Shown here: piece after piece, positions 1-7,256 of the stretch | Layout of the letters: each line of letters begins with the position of its first letter | How positions within the stretch are numbered: position 1 is the stretch's first letter | Source of the DNA: JANLSE01 sp038214135 | Lineage (GTDB): Bacteria > Chloroflexota > Chloroflexia > Chloroflexales > Roseiflexaceae | Length of the DNA: 11,806 nt | Assembly (NCBI GenBank): GCA_038214135.1 | Contig: JBBQSD010000168.1 | Span: forward strand, 1 to 11,806 | Reading direction: 5' to 3' | Notes under the pieces: generated by a model | Told to the model about the DNA's origin: nothing | Database searches by the model: none | Seen by the model: the letters and a program-made list of their open reading frames with translations, nothing else | Position numbers and translations under genes: made by a program

Positions 1-68
1 TTTGCCTAGCGACGTGACTGATTCATGTTGGGCTGTTCGCGTACGTCCTGTAAGCTTCCATTTTGAGA

Positions 69-192
69 GTACGCGAACCTCCGGTACGTTTTCTATTGGT
101 GCGTACGCGAACCGCCGGTACGGTTTCAATTGGAGCGTACGCGAACCGCCGGTACGGTTTCAATTGGTGCGTACGCGAACCGCCCGTACGGG
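69..192. repeat. 34-bp tandem repeat array (about 3.6 copies)
   Basis: Units start at 69, 103, 137 and 171 with an exact 34-bp period. Each begins GTACGCGAACC and continues GCCGGTACGGTTTCAATTGG followed by a two- or three-base linker. Units 2 and 3 differ at one position only (A or T at unit position 32). Unit 1 carries several substitutions and unit 4 is cut after 22 bases. An inverted copy of the first ten bases, GTTCGCGTAC, lies at 35-44. There are no spacers, so it is not CRISPR. Because 34 is not a multiple of three, the array happens to stay open in several frames on both strands, but nothing suggests it is translated. The GCGAACCGCC core resembles half of the palindrome at 11540-11551. 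Confidence 0.9.
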
Positions 193-210
193 ATGTCAAA
201 AGGTTGGGAG

Positions 211-229
211 GGGCGTATCGCATACGCCC
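211..229. repeat. Perfect 8-bp hairpin just upstream of the M20 gene
   Basis: GGGCGTAT (211-218) pairs perfectly with ATACGCCC (222-229) around the three-base loop CGC. An A/T-rich run and the ribosome binding site of the next gene follow directly. It could be a dispersed palindromic repeat of the GGGGCGTAT...ATACGCCCC kind or an mRNA hairpin in the leader. There is no U-tract, so it is not a standard terminator. Confidence 0.6.
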
Positions 230-248
230 ATATAAAAAGAAGGTTCCT

Positions 249-1334
249 ATGAGTACCCCTTTGCTCGATGAGATCACCGCACTGACCTGTGACCTGATCG
301 CATTTGAGTCGATCGACACGCGCCAGGATGAGATTGCCGCTGCAGTTGACTATGTTGAGCGCTATGCTCGTGCGATCCCTGGATTGCATCTGGAGCGCAT
401 CGAATCGAATGGCGTGCCGAGCCTTGTGGTGGCATTCCACGAAACCCGTAGCCCGGCTTTTCTGTTGAATGCCCATCTCGATGTGGTGCCTGGGCTGCCA
501 GCGCAATTCCATCCCGAAATCAGCGCTGGGCGCATCTATGGCCGTGGTGCCCAGGATATGAAGGGATCGGCTGCGGTGCTGATGCGCCTCATGCGTGATT
601 TGGCTGCGCTACCCGAACGGCCAGATGTGGCGTTTCAGTTTGTTGGCGATGAAGAAATCGGTGGCTTGAATGGCACACGTGTGCTCTTGGAGGAGCGTGG
701 CTGGAATTGTGGGTTCTTCTTGGTTGCCGAACCAACCGATCTACAGATCTGCTATGCCCATAAGGGTGCGATGTGGGTTGACGTAACGATCAAAGGCCGC
801 CCATCGCATGGTTCGCGGCCATGGGATGGCAGCAACCCAATTCGGGCGATTGGTGCTGGGCTAGCGTCGATCGAGCAATTCTACCCAACTCTCGATGAAC
901 CAGCCTGGATGACGACCGTCACTCCAACGAAGCTGATCAGTGGCGATGCAGGCAATCGCCTGCCAGATGCCGCCAAATTGACCTTTGATATTCGCTTTGT
1001 TCCCGAGGAGGATCCGCAGCAGATTCTGCGTGTGCTGCACGAGGCGTTTCCTGGTGCGCATATTGATGGGCGTGCGCCAGCGGACCCGCTTCACACCGAT
1101 CCAAATGATCCACAGGTACAGCAACTTGCACAGCGTATCACAGTGGTAACGGGTGTGCAGGCAGGCTTCTTCCGCGAACACTTTGCCACCGATGCACGCT
1201 TCTATAGCAGTGCTGGGATACCGGCCGTCTGCCTTGGGCCAATTGGGGCAGGGCTACACTCAGATGAAGAATGGGTCGATATTGCCAGCCTTGGGCAAAC
1301 ATACGATATATTGCGGCGGTTTGTGCTGGGTTAG
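249..1334 (+). CDS. M20-family metallopeptidase / amidohydrolase (ArgE/DapE/CPG2 type)
   Basis: A 361-residue soluble zinc hydrolase that should cleave an amide bond of an N-acylated amino acid or small peptide. The M20 active-site set is visible: H76 and D78 in NAHLDVVP, bridging D103 in GRGAQDMKG, E135 (general base) and E136 in GDEEIGG, E161 in VAEPTD, and H337 in GLHSDEEW. The small dimerisation domain sits in the middle, around the KGRPSHGSRPWDGSNP stretch. The length suits ArgE or DapE (about 375-380). The start is set at ATG 249, behind AGAAGG at 238-243. The frame stays open upstream to 63, but that extension only translates the tandem repeats. No arginine or lysine biosynthesis gene is adjacent, so the substrate (acetylornithine, succinyl-diaminopimelate or a peptide) cannot be decided. 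Confidence 0.9.
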   Translation: MSTPLLDEITALTCDLIAFESIDTRQDEIAAAVDYVERYARAIPGLHLERIESNGVPSLVVAFHETRSPAFLLNAHLDVVPGLPAQFHPEISAGRIYGRGAQDMKGSAAVLMRLMRDLAALPERPDVAFQFVGDEEIGGLNGTRVLLEERGWNCGFFLVAEPTDLQICYAHKGAMWVDVTIKGRPSHGSRPWDGSNPIRAIGAGLASIEQFYPTLDEPAWMTTVTPTKLISGDAGNRLPDAAKLTFDIRFVPEEDPQQILRVLHEAFPGAHIDGRAPADPLHTDPNDPQVQQLAQRITVVTGVQAGFFREHFATDARFYSSAGIPAVCLGPIGAGLHSDEEWVDIASLGQTYDILRRFVLG

Positions 1335-1360
1335 GGAAGTTCTCTCATCCTGCCCTTCGG

Positions 1361-1388
1361 TTGACAGAGGTACGGCCTGCGGTATAAT
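1361..1388 (+). promoter_or_regulatory. Sigma70-type promoter for tatA
   Basis: A perfect -35 hexamer TTGACA (1361-1366) and a perfect -10 hexamer TATAAT (1383-1388) are separated by 16 bp. Transcription would start near 1395, leaving a leader of about 95 nt before the tatA ATG. The leader contains a small hairpin (CATCTG 1444-1449 with CAGATG 1456-1461). The match to consensus is far better than anywhere else in the window. Confidence 0.8.
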
Positions 1389-1489
1389 GCGTGTACTATC
1401 GATGCTTGATCGAACTGTAACAGATTGCTACTAATAAGCCTGCCATCTGAGCGTACAGATGCACAGGTTCAGGACAAAGGAGACATACG

Positions 1490-1690
1490 ATGAACCTTGG
1501 TGTACCAGAACTGCTGATCATTCTTGTGATCGTTCTTCTGCTGTTTGGCGCAAGCCGAATCAGGGGCGTTGCAGGCGCATTGGGCGGTAGCATTAAGGAA
1601 TTCCGCAATTCTGTGCGCGATGATAATGCGACAACCGCTGCTGCTGCTGCTGCGAAAGAAGCAAAGACGGAGACTGAGACAAAGGCTTAG
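1490..1690 (+). CDS. tatA: Sec-independent protein translocase subunit TatA
   Basis: A 66-residue TatA/E-family protein, the pore-forming partner of TatC that moves folded twin-arginine proteins across the cytoplasmic membrane. The N-terminus has the usual order: a short periplasmic stretch with a conserved Pro-Glu (VPELL), one transmembrane helix (about residues 7-20), the FG hinge (LLLFG), then an amphipathic helix (SRIRGVAGALGGSIKEFR). A hydrophilic tail rich in Ala, Lys, Glu and Thr follows, including six consecutive Ala codons (1637-1654, mostly GCT). A clear AAAGGAG ribosome binding site lies upstream of the ATG, and the gene has its own strong promoter. No tatC is present nearby, so the rest of the translocase must be encoded elsewhere. 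TatB-type function is less likely given the short length. Confidence 0.93.
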   Translation: MNLGVPELLIILVIVLLLFGASRIRGVAGALGGSIKEFRNSVRDDNATTAAAAAAKEAKTETETKA

Positions 1691-1739
1691 TTTGTCTCGA
1701 TGCTGCGCCCCGGCGCGGTGCCGCGACCGGTACTGCTAG

Positions 1740-1776
1740 AATGCCAGCGGACGAGCTTGTGCCGGACGCTGGCATT
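1740..1776 (+). terminator. Stem-loop between tatA and obgE (weak terminator or attenuator)
   Basis: AATGCCAGCG (1740-1749) pairs perfectly with CGCTGGCATT (1767-1776) around a 17-nt loop. Only three T residues end the structure, so as an intrinsic terminator it is weak. It lies 24 bp before the obgE start and could reduce read-through from the strong tatA promoter or act as an RNA processing site. Confidence 0.45.
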
Positions 1777-1800
1777 TGTGATCCGGTGAGCAGATAATGG

Positions 1801-3105
1801 ATGTGGATTCTTATGCCAAGTGATTTGTTCGATAATGCCACAATTGCGGTAGATGCTGGCGATGGTGGCGATGGTTCAGCCAGCTTTCGTCGGGAAAAAT
1901 ATGTTCCCCGCGGTGGGCCGGATGGTGGCGATGGTGGCCGTGGTGGCCATATCTATCTACTTGCTGATGCGCATCTTAATACCCTACTCTCATTTCGGGA
2001 ACGGGCCAAATTTGCTGCTGAACGTGGCGGTAATGGCGGCACCAATCGCCGTCATGGGAGTGATGGCCGTGATGTGATTGTGCGCGTTCCGCCTGGAACG
2101 GTTGTACGAGCCACGATTGATGATGTGCGCTATGAGATTGATCTCTCCTTGCCAGGGATGCGCCTACTTGCGGCCCGTGGCGGTAAAGGCGGCCTGGGCA
2201 ATAAGCACTTTGCGACGGCAACCTACCAGATTCCACGGCTTTCTGAATTGGGCGAACCAGGCGAGCATCTGGAGCTTGAACTCGAACTCAAACTGCTTGC
2301 CGATGTTGGCCTGATTGGTTTCCCGAATGCCGGAAAGTCAACGCTGATCTCGGTGATTAGTGCAGCACGCCCAAAGATTGCCAACTACCCATTTACCACA
2401 CTGCAACCAAACTTGGGTGTTGTTGGCGTTGGCGATTTCTCGTTTGTTGCTGCGGATATTCCAGGCCTGATTGCTGGCGCGCATCGCGGTGCTGGGCTTG
2501 GGTTCGATTTCCTGCGCCATGTTGAGCGCACCCGGTTGTTGATCCATGTTGTCGATACGGCAGGGGTGGATGGCCGTGATCCGGTTGATGATTACAAACA
2601 GATCAATGAAGAACTGCGCCTGTATCGGCCAGAATTGGCAGAACGGCCACAGGTCGTTGCCTTAAACAAGACAGATCTGCCAGAATCTCAGGCGAATATT
2701 GCGCGATTGCGGAAGGCGATTGAGCTTCCTACACGCGATGTATTCGAGATTTCGGCTGCAACTCGTTCCGGCGTGGATGCATTGGTTCAATCGGTGGCTG
2801 CACGATTGGCAGACATGCCATTGTTGCAGCGTGAACAGCGCGATGAAACACTAACCTGGCCTGTTCCAGCAATTGATCCAACGCTGTTCACAATCGAGTC
2901 GGAGCGTAAAGGGTGGCGGGTGCGTGGGAAGCGCATTGAGCGCCTGATTTCGATGACCAACTTTGCCCAGCAGGAGTCGCTGATGCGGGTTCAGCGGGTG
3001 ATGGAGGCAAGCGGCATCAACACGGCCCTGCGAGCTGCTGGTGTGCAGGAGGGTGATCTGGTGTATATCGAAAAGGCGGCGCTCAACTGGTCTGACGAGG
3101 AGTAA
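1801..3105 (+). CDS. obgE: Obg/CgtA GTPase with C-terminal OCT domain
   Basis: A 434-residue Obg-family GTPase involved in late assembly of the large ribosomal subunit and in stringent or growth control. The glycine-rich Obg fold covers about residues 5-163, with DGGDGSASFRREKYVPRGGP and GGNGGTNRRHGSDG. The G domain follows: P-loop GFPNAGKST at 173-181, DIPG at 219-222, NKTD at 289-292 and SA at 318-319. The C-terminal OCT domain (about 360-428) starts at FTIESERKGWRV and ends near EGDLVYI. The start is uncertain: ATG 1801 has GGTGAG (1785-1790) at a good distance, while ATG 1813 gives the more family-like N-terminus MPSDLFDNATIAV but a poor ribosome site. The downstream gene starts one base after the stop, so the two are probably cotranscribed and may be translationally coupled. 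Confidence 0.96.
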   Translation: MWILMPSDLFDNATIAVDAGDGGDGSASFRREKYVPRGGPDGGDGGRGGHIYLLADAHLNTLLSFRERAKFAAERGGNGGTNRRHGSDGRDVIVRVPPGTVVRATIDDVRYEIDLSLPGMRLLAARGGKGGLGNKHFATATYQIPRLSELGEPGEHLELELELKLLADVGLIGFPNAGKSTLISVISAARPKIANYPFTTLQPNLGVVGVGDFSFVAADIPGLIAGAHRGAGLGFDFLRHVERTRLLIHVVDTAGVDGRDPVDDYKQINEELRLYRPELAERPQVVALNKTDLPESQANIARLRKAIELPTRDVFEISAATRSGVDALVQSVAARLADMPLLQREQRDETLTWPVPAIDPTLFTIESERKGWRVRGKRIERLISMTNFAQQESLMRVQRVMEASGINTALRAAGVQEGDLVYIEKAALNWSDEE

Positions 3106-3106
3106 C

Positions 3107-4621
3107 GTGCCAGAACCGATCGACGCTGTCGTAGTCGAGACGCTACCACAGCTTACACCGGTGCCGCGCACTGCCAAGCGCCATCGTCTGTCGATAGCGC
3201 TGACGGTGCTGTTGGATGCAGCGTTCATTCTGGTTGGATTTGCCCTGGCCTATTGGATGCGCTACTGGTTGCGCTGGCCACCGCCATTCGAGACAATTGT
3301 TCGCGAAGTTGCTGCGGAGAACCTAGTTTCGATAGAGGCATTTACGCCCTATGCCATTGGCCTGTTATTGCTGCTCCTGGCGCTGTATGCAATGAAGGGC
3401 CTCTATCGCCTGCCGCGCTCCGCAAGTATTCTGGATTATGCTGGAATCATCCTTAGCAGCACCACCACCGGGATTGCCGTCCTGATTGTGGTGGTGTTTT
3501 TGCATAAGCCCTCCGAATTCTATTCACGCCTCATTTTTGCATTTGCCTGGGGTGCCATTGTTCTGCTGCTGACGATCTGGCGGACGGTTGTGATCTGGGT
3601 GCTACGATTACGCTGGGCGCAGGGTATTGGCCGTGAACGGGTGCTGGTGGTTGGCGGCAAAGGGCTTGGGCGTTCGGTGATGGAAGGGATCGTTGCCCAT
3701 CCGTTTCTGGGCTACTATCTGGTTGGCTACCTGGAAGATAACGAAACCCCTGTTGCCGAATCGATGCCGAGTAAACACTTCCGCCACTTGGGGCCGGTGC
3801 GTGAACTTGAACAGATCCTGGCCCGCGATCCAATCGAACAGGTCTTTCTGGCGCTGCCATTCTGGGAGCAGCATCGCCTGCCAGAATTGGTTGGGGCATG
3901 CCGGGCAGCTGGGGTTGAGTTTCGGGTTGCACCAGATCTCTACCATCTTAGTTTTGATCGGGTGCAGGTTGATCAATTGAGCGGTATTCCATTGATCGGC
4001 CTGAAGACTGTCTCGCTGAAGGGCGGGAATCTGCTGTTGAAGCGCCTGCTCGATCTGCTGCTGATTGCCATTTCGCTGCCGATCTCGTTGCTTATTGCAG
4101 GAATAATTGCAATTGCGATCCGGCTCGATTCGCCCGGCCCGGTGATCTTCAGGCAGACGCGCATTGGGCGGCATGGCAAGACATTCACTGCCTACAAATT
4201 CCGCACAATGGTCGCCGATGCTGAGACACGCAAAGCAGAATTGGTGAATACAGCGGCTGATGGGCGGCTGTTCAAGATCCGCGATGACCCGCGAACAACA
4301 CGGGTGGGGCGCATGTTGCGGCGTACAAGCCTGGATGAACTGCCACAACTGTGGAATGTGGCTATGGGCGAGATGAGCTTGGTTGGCCCGCGCCCACAGG
4401 TTCCAGATGAGGTATCACGCTATGATCATTGGCATTACCGTCGCCTGGAAGTGACGCCTGGCCTAACGGGGTTATGGCAGGTGCTCGGGCGCAGCGATAC
4501 ATCGTTTGATGAGATGGTGCGCCTCGATATCTACTATGCTGAGAACTGGTCCTTGGATATGGACGTGCGTATTCTGATCCAGACGATCCCAGCGGTTCTT
4601 TCGGGGCGCGGTGCGTATTAA
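3107..4621 (+). CDS. Polyprenyl-phosphate sugar-1-phosphate transferase (WbaP/EpsE-like, exopolysaccharide priming)
   Basis: A 504-residue membrane enzyme expected to transfer a sugar-1-phosphate from a UDP-sugar to undecaprenyl phosphate, the first step of exopolysaccharide or O-antigen assembly. Four N-terminal transmembrane helices lie at about 28-51, 79-97, 112-133 and 140-165. A Rossmann-like CoA_binding_3 region follows, with VVGGKGLGRS at 181-190. A fifth hydrophobic segment near 330-355 anchors the catalytic bacterial sugar transferase domain, with DSPGPVIFRQTRIG, KFRTM at 364-368, DELPQLWN with D410/E411, LVGPRP at 425-430 and PGLTGLWQVLGRSD. The start is GTG 3107, four bases after GAGGAG (3097-3102), which lies inside the end of obgE; a longer in-frame start at 3041 would overlap obgE. 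The family is clear; the sugar cannot be read from the sequence. Confidence 0.93.
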   Translation: MPEPIDAVVVETLPQLTPVPRTAKRHRLSIALTVLLDAAFILVGFALAYWMRYWLRWPPPFETIVREVAAENLVSIEAFTPYAIGLLLLLLALYAMKGLYRLPRSASILDYAGIILSSTTTGIAVLIVVVFLHKPSEFYSRLIFAFAWGAIVLLLTIWRTVVIWVLRLRWAQGIGRERVLVVGGKGLGRSVMEGIVAHPFLGYYLVGYLEDNETPVAESMPSKHFRHLGPVRELEQILARDPIEQVFLALPFWEQHRLPELVGACRAAGVEFRVAPDLYHLSFDRVQVDQLSGIPLIGLKTVSLKGGNLLLKRLLDLLLIAISLPISLLIAGIIAIAIRLDSPGPVIFRQTRIGRHGKTFTAYKFRTMVADAETRKAELVNTAADGRLFKIRDDPRTTRVGRMLRRTSLDELPQLWNVAMGEMSLVGPRPQVPDEVSRYDHWHYRRLEVTPGLTGLWQVLGRSDTSFDEMVRLDIYYAENWSLDMDVRILIQTIPAVLSGRGAY

Positions 4622-4776
4622 CTAACCTGCTAACCTGCTGCGGGCTGAAGCCACGCGGCTATGCGTGATCATCTGCTAGCCTGCGAAACTAGAGTGCGTC
4701 GATCATTCTTCCCAATGTTCCTCTGATTCCCGTCGACACTCGCTGCCGCATTCTTGTGTCACTACGGAACACGTCT

Positions 4777-6276
4777 ATGATCACCCAACGACGATTTGTC
4801 GTGCCATGGCGTACCATCCTGATGGCCATGCCAATCGGGCTGCTGATTGGGCTGATCCCTTGGCACTGGCTGCTTGGTGCTGTGCTGAGCGCATTGCCGC
4901 TCGTTCATCCTGTGCTCGGCCTGGGCATGCTTGTGCTCTCGGTGACAGCACAGGATGCGCTACGCTTGCCTGGCGATCTAACGCTGACCCAAATCGCAGT
5001 ACCGTTGGCGTTTGTGGGGTGGGCATTGCGCATGCTGGCGCATCCGCAACGGCAGCTCGGGCTTGGGCGAATAGGTGCGGCCTGGGGGCTGTTCCTCACA
5101 GTCCTGCTGGTCTCGACGAGCCTGAGCGTGTATGGGCCAGTAGAGGGCCTGAAAGAACTCTGGCGCTGGGGTGTGGCGTTTCTGGCCTGGCTGATTGCAA
5201 TAACATCGCTGCGGCGGCCCTGGCACTTCGTGGTTGTTGTGGGGTGTTTGCTGGCAGGGCCGCTTATCAATGCACTGATTGGCCTCATCCAGTTTGCAAC
5301 AGGTGATGGACCACATGCGTTTCGGATGGTTGCCGATCTGCCGTATATGCGTGCCTATGGAACGCTTGGCCAGCCGAACTCGTTTGCTGCCTATCTGAAT
5401 ATGGCCTGGCCGCTCGGATTGGCGTTGGCTGTGGCGGTGAGTCGGATGGCAGTGACTCGCCTCCCCAACCCCTCCCCCAGCGGTGAAGCGGGGCGTAAAG
5501 GGTTTGTAAGGGGGCAGTTCTCCCCGCTCCCCGGCGTGAGAGCGGGAAGCTCTGCTTTTAACGCTGTCCCTCTGGCATTACTATTATGGATTGTTACGGG
5601 GATACTGCTGGCTGCGCTGGCGGCATCCTTTTCACGCGGAGCCTGGATTGGAGCAGCCTTTGGGTTGCTCGGGTTGCTGCTGGCATTGGGCGGACGTGGT
5701 GCGCGCCTTGGCTTGATCATTGCCGGAATGTTGCTGCTGCTGATTGTGGGTGGTACACAGTTCCTCCCAGCGCCGATTGCGATCCGCTTGGAAAGTATCA
5801 GCGGTGCATTGCGATTGTTTGACCCAAGTACCGTCACGGTGACACCAGCGAATTTTGCCGTTGTGGAACGTATGGCGCAGTTGTGGGCTGGATGGAAGAT
5901 GTTTCTGACCCATCCGTTGCTTGGGGTTGGGCCAGGCAATTATACGGCTGCCTACCAGGAATTTACGGCTGGGCCATGGTTTGCCTCGCGTGGACATGCC
6001 CATAACTATTATCTGCATATTGCCGCAGAAGCAGGGCTGTTTGGCCTGGCTGCCTACCTGATACTGCTTGGATCAATTGTTCGATCACTATACCATGGGC
6101 TTATCCATACACATGGAATCCTGCGGCGGGCTGTGCTGATCGGAATATGTGGTATTATCGCCGCTATGGCTGGGCACAATTTGTTCGAGCATGTGTATGT
6201 GCTGCACATGACGATCCAGATTGCGACGGCATGGGGTCTTGGTATGGTGCTGGTATACTGGCCTGAAGGAACATAA
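4777..6276 (+). CDS. O-antigen ligase / Wzy-like polymerase family membrane protein
   Basis: A 499-residue polytopic membrane protein of the PF04932 type, which transfers or polymerises lipid-linked oligosaccharides on the outer face of the membrane. Visible hallmarks are YGTLGQPNSFAAYLNM, SFSRGAWIG with R287, HPLLGVGPGNY at 379-389, and RGHAHNYYLHIAAEAGLFGL with H407, H409 and H414. There are about a dozen hydrophobic segments. Residues 229-259 (5461-5553) are a hydrophilic Pro/Gly/Arg-rich insert whose DNA matches the intergenic REP-like element at 11600-11706; it sits in the loop between two helices and keeps the frame. ATG 4777 is chosen because GGAA (4766-4769) precedes it; the in-frame GTG 4756 has no ribosome site. 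First of five tightly packed genes. Ligase and polymerase cannot be told apart by sequence. Confidence 0.87.
   Translation: MITQRRFVVPWRTILMAMPIGLLIGLIPWHWLLGAVLSALPLVHPVLGLGMLVLSVTAQDALRLPGDLTLTQIAVPLAFVGWALRMLAHPQRQLGLGRIGAAWGLFLTVLLVSTSLSVYGPVEGLKELWRWGVAFLAWLIAITSLRRPWHFVVVVGCLLAGPLINALIGLIQFATGDGPHAFRMVADLPYMRAYGTLGQPNSFAAYLNMAWPLGLALAVAVSRMAVTRLPNPSPSGEAGRKGFVRGQFSPLPGVRAGSSAFNAVPLALLLWIVTGILLAALAASFSRGAWIGAAFGLLGLLLALGGRGARLGLIIAGMLLLLIVGGTQFLPAPIAIRLESISGALRLFDPSTVTVTPANFAVVERMAQLWAGWKMFLTHPLLGVGPGNYTAAYQEFTAGPWFASRGHAHNYYLHIAAEAGLFGLAAYLILLGSIVRSLYHGLIHTHGILRRAVLIGICGIIAAMAGHNLFEHVYVLHMTIQIATAWGLGMVLVYWPEGT
5461..5553 (+). repeat. REP-like element embedded in frame in the O-antigen ligase gene
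   Basis: This stretch begins CTCCCCAACCCCTCCCCCAG and continues through GCGGGGCGTAAAGGG and TCCCCGCTCCCCGGCGTGAG to AGCGGGAAGC. It parallels the intergenic element at 11600-11706 (CACCCCAACCCCTCTCCC, GGGGCGTATAAGG, CTCCCTGGCGATGGGAGAAG) in the same order and spacing. Here it is 93 bp, exactly 31 codons, without a stop. Its base composition (C runs then G runs) differs from the surrounding membrane-helix coding sequence. The right-hand outer arm (GGTTGGGGG in the other copy) is missing or diverged. Confidence 0.75.
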
Positions 6277-6279
6277 TCG

Positions 6280-7242
6280 ATGCGCTATCTGGTGACCGGC
6301 GGGGCCGGATTTATTGGCAGCCATGTGTGCGAACTCCTCCTGCGGCGGGGTGAGCAGGTGATCTGCCTGGATAATTTTAACGATTACTATAGCCCTGATC
6401 GCAAGCGTCGGAATATCGAATCAGCCTGCAAGCACCCCGGCTACACACTTGTCCAGGCCGATGTTCGTGATACTGCTGCGATCCAGGATGTGTTTGAGCG
6501 CTATAAGCCCGAGAAGGTTGTTCATCTGGCAGCCATGGCCAACCCACGCTATTCGCTTGAACATCCCGAGCTATATGAAGAGGTGAATGTCCGTGGATCG
6601 CTGAATGTGTTGACGAACGCTGGGCGTACTGGTGTGCAGGGTTGTGTGATCGCCTCCACCTCATCGGTGTATGGGCTTGCGCCAACGCCCTGGACGGAGG
6701 AGACGCCAACTGATCGGCCACTCTCGTACTATGCGGCCACCAAAAAAGCCGCCGAGCTGATCGCCTATACTGCCCATCGCCAGTATGCAACGCCAACGCG
6801 GGTTGTGCGCTTCTTTACCGTGTATGGCCCACGTGGCCGGCCTGATATGACACCTGCGCTGTTTATGGCCCCGCTGCTCTCCAATCAGCCGATCACGCTG
6901 TTCAATGGCGGCCAAGGGGTGTTCCGCGATTGGACATTTGTTGATGATATTGTTGCTGGGGTTGTGGCCGCACTGGATTGTGATCTGCCATATGAAATCT
7001 TCAACCTTGGCAATTCAAGCCCCGTCCAACTTGTTGATTTTATTGCGGCATTGGAACGAGTCACAGGCCAAAAGGCGATCATCGAGTCGAAACCGTTGCC
7101 ATCAGCCGATCCGCCAATTACGTATGCTGCTGTGGAGAAGGCTGGCCGCTTACTTGGTTGGGAACCGCACACCAGCATTGAAGCAGGCCTGGCGCGCTTC
7201 TGGGAATGGTATCAGGCAGATGTTTTGTCGCATCATCAATAG
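6280..7242 (+). CDS. NAD-dependent sugar-nucleotide epimerase (UDP-glucuronate 4-epimerase-like)
   Basis: A 320-residue extended short-chain dehydrogenase/reductase. The NAD-binding glycine motif TGGAGFIG is at residues 6-13. The catalytic serine lies in STSSVYG (S128/S129) and the Y151xxxK155 pair in SYYAATKKAAE. Three signatures point to the UDP-glucuronate 4-epimerase branch (CapI-like) rather than plain GalE: DNFNDYYSPDRKRRNI after the second strand, FFTVYGPRGRPDM, and FRDWTFVDDIVAG. The likely role is supplying UDP-galacturonate or a related epimerised sugar to the glycan built by the neighbours. It starts three bases after the previous stop, with AAGGA at 6266-6270, so it is almost certainly in the same transcript. 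The exact substrate is inferred; other UDP-sugars are possible. Confidence 0.9.
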   Translation: MRYLVTGGAGFIGSHVCELLLRRGEQVICLDNFNDYYSPDRKRRNIESACKHPGYTLVQADVRDTAAIQDVFERYKPEKVVHLAAMANPRYSLEHPELYEEVNVRGSLNVLTNAGRTGVQGCVIASTSSVYGLAPTPWTEETPTDRPLSYYAATKKAAELIAYTAHRQYATPTRVVRFFTVYGPRGRPDMTPALFMAPLLSNQPITLFNGGQGVFRDWTFVDDIVAGVVAALDCDLPYEIFNLGNSSPVQLVDFIAALERVTGQKAIIESKPLPSADPPITYAAVEKAGRLLGWEPHTSIEAGLARFWEWYQADVLSHHQ

Positions 7243-7256
7243 GAAATCCACCGATC

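Noticed and set aside
69..192. CRISPR-like array at the left end
   Set aside because: Repeat units abut with no unique spacers, and no cas genes are present.
63..248. N-terminal extension of the M20 hydrolase by 62 residues
   Set aside because: It only translates the tandem repeat; ATG 249 has a good ribosome site and gives a family-like length.
1637..1654. Trinucleotide GCT run in tatA as a phase-variable tract
   Set aside because: Length changes by whole codons would keep the frame and only alter a flexible alanine tail; five copies is short.
3608..4348. A 246-residue minus-strand open frame opposite the sugar transferase
   Set aside because: Shadow of a well-supported gene; Gln/His/Cys-rich, low-plausibility protein.
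4622..4776. Promoter, terminator or repeat in the 155-bp gap before the O-antigen ligase gene
   Set aside because: It holds two adjacent TAACCTGC copies, a GGGCTGAAGCC fragment and a 5-bp stem (CACGC 4652-4656 with GCGTG 4663-4667), but none is strong enough to call.
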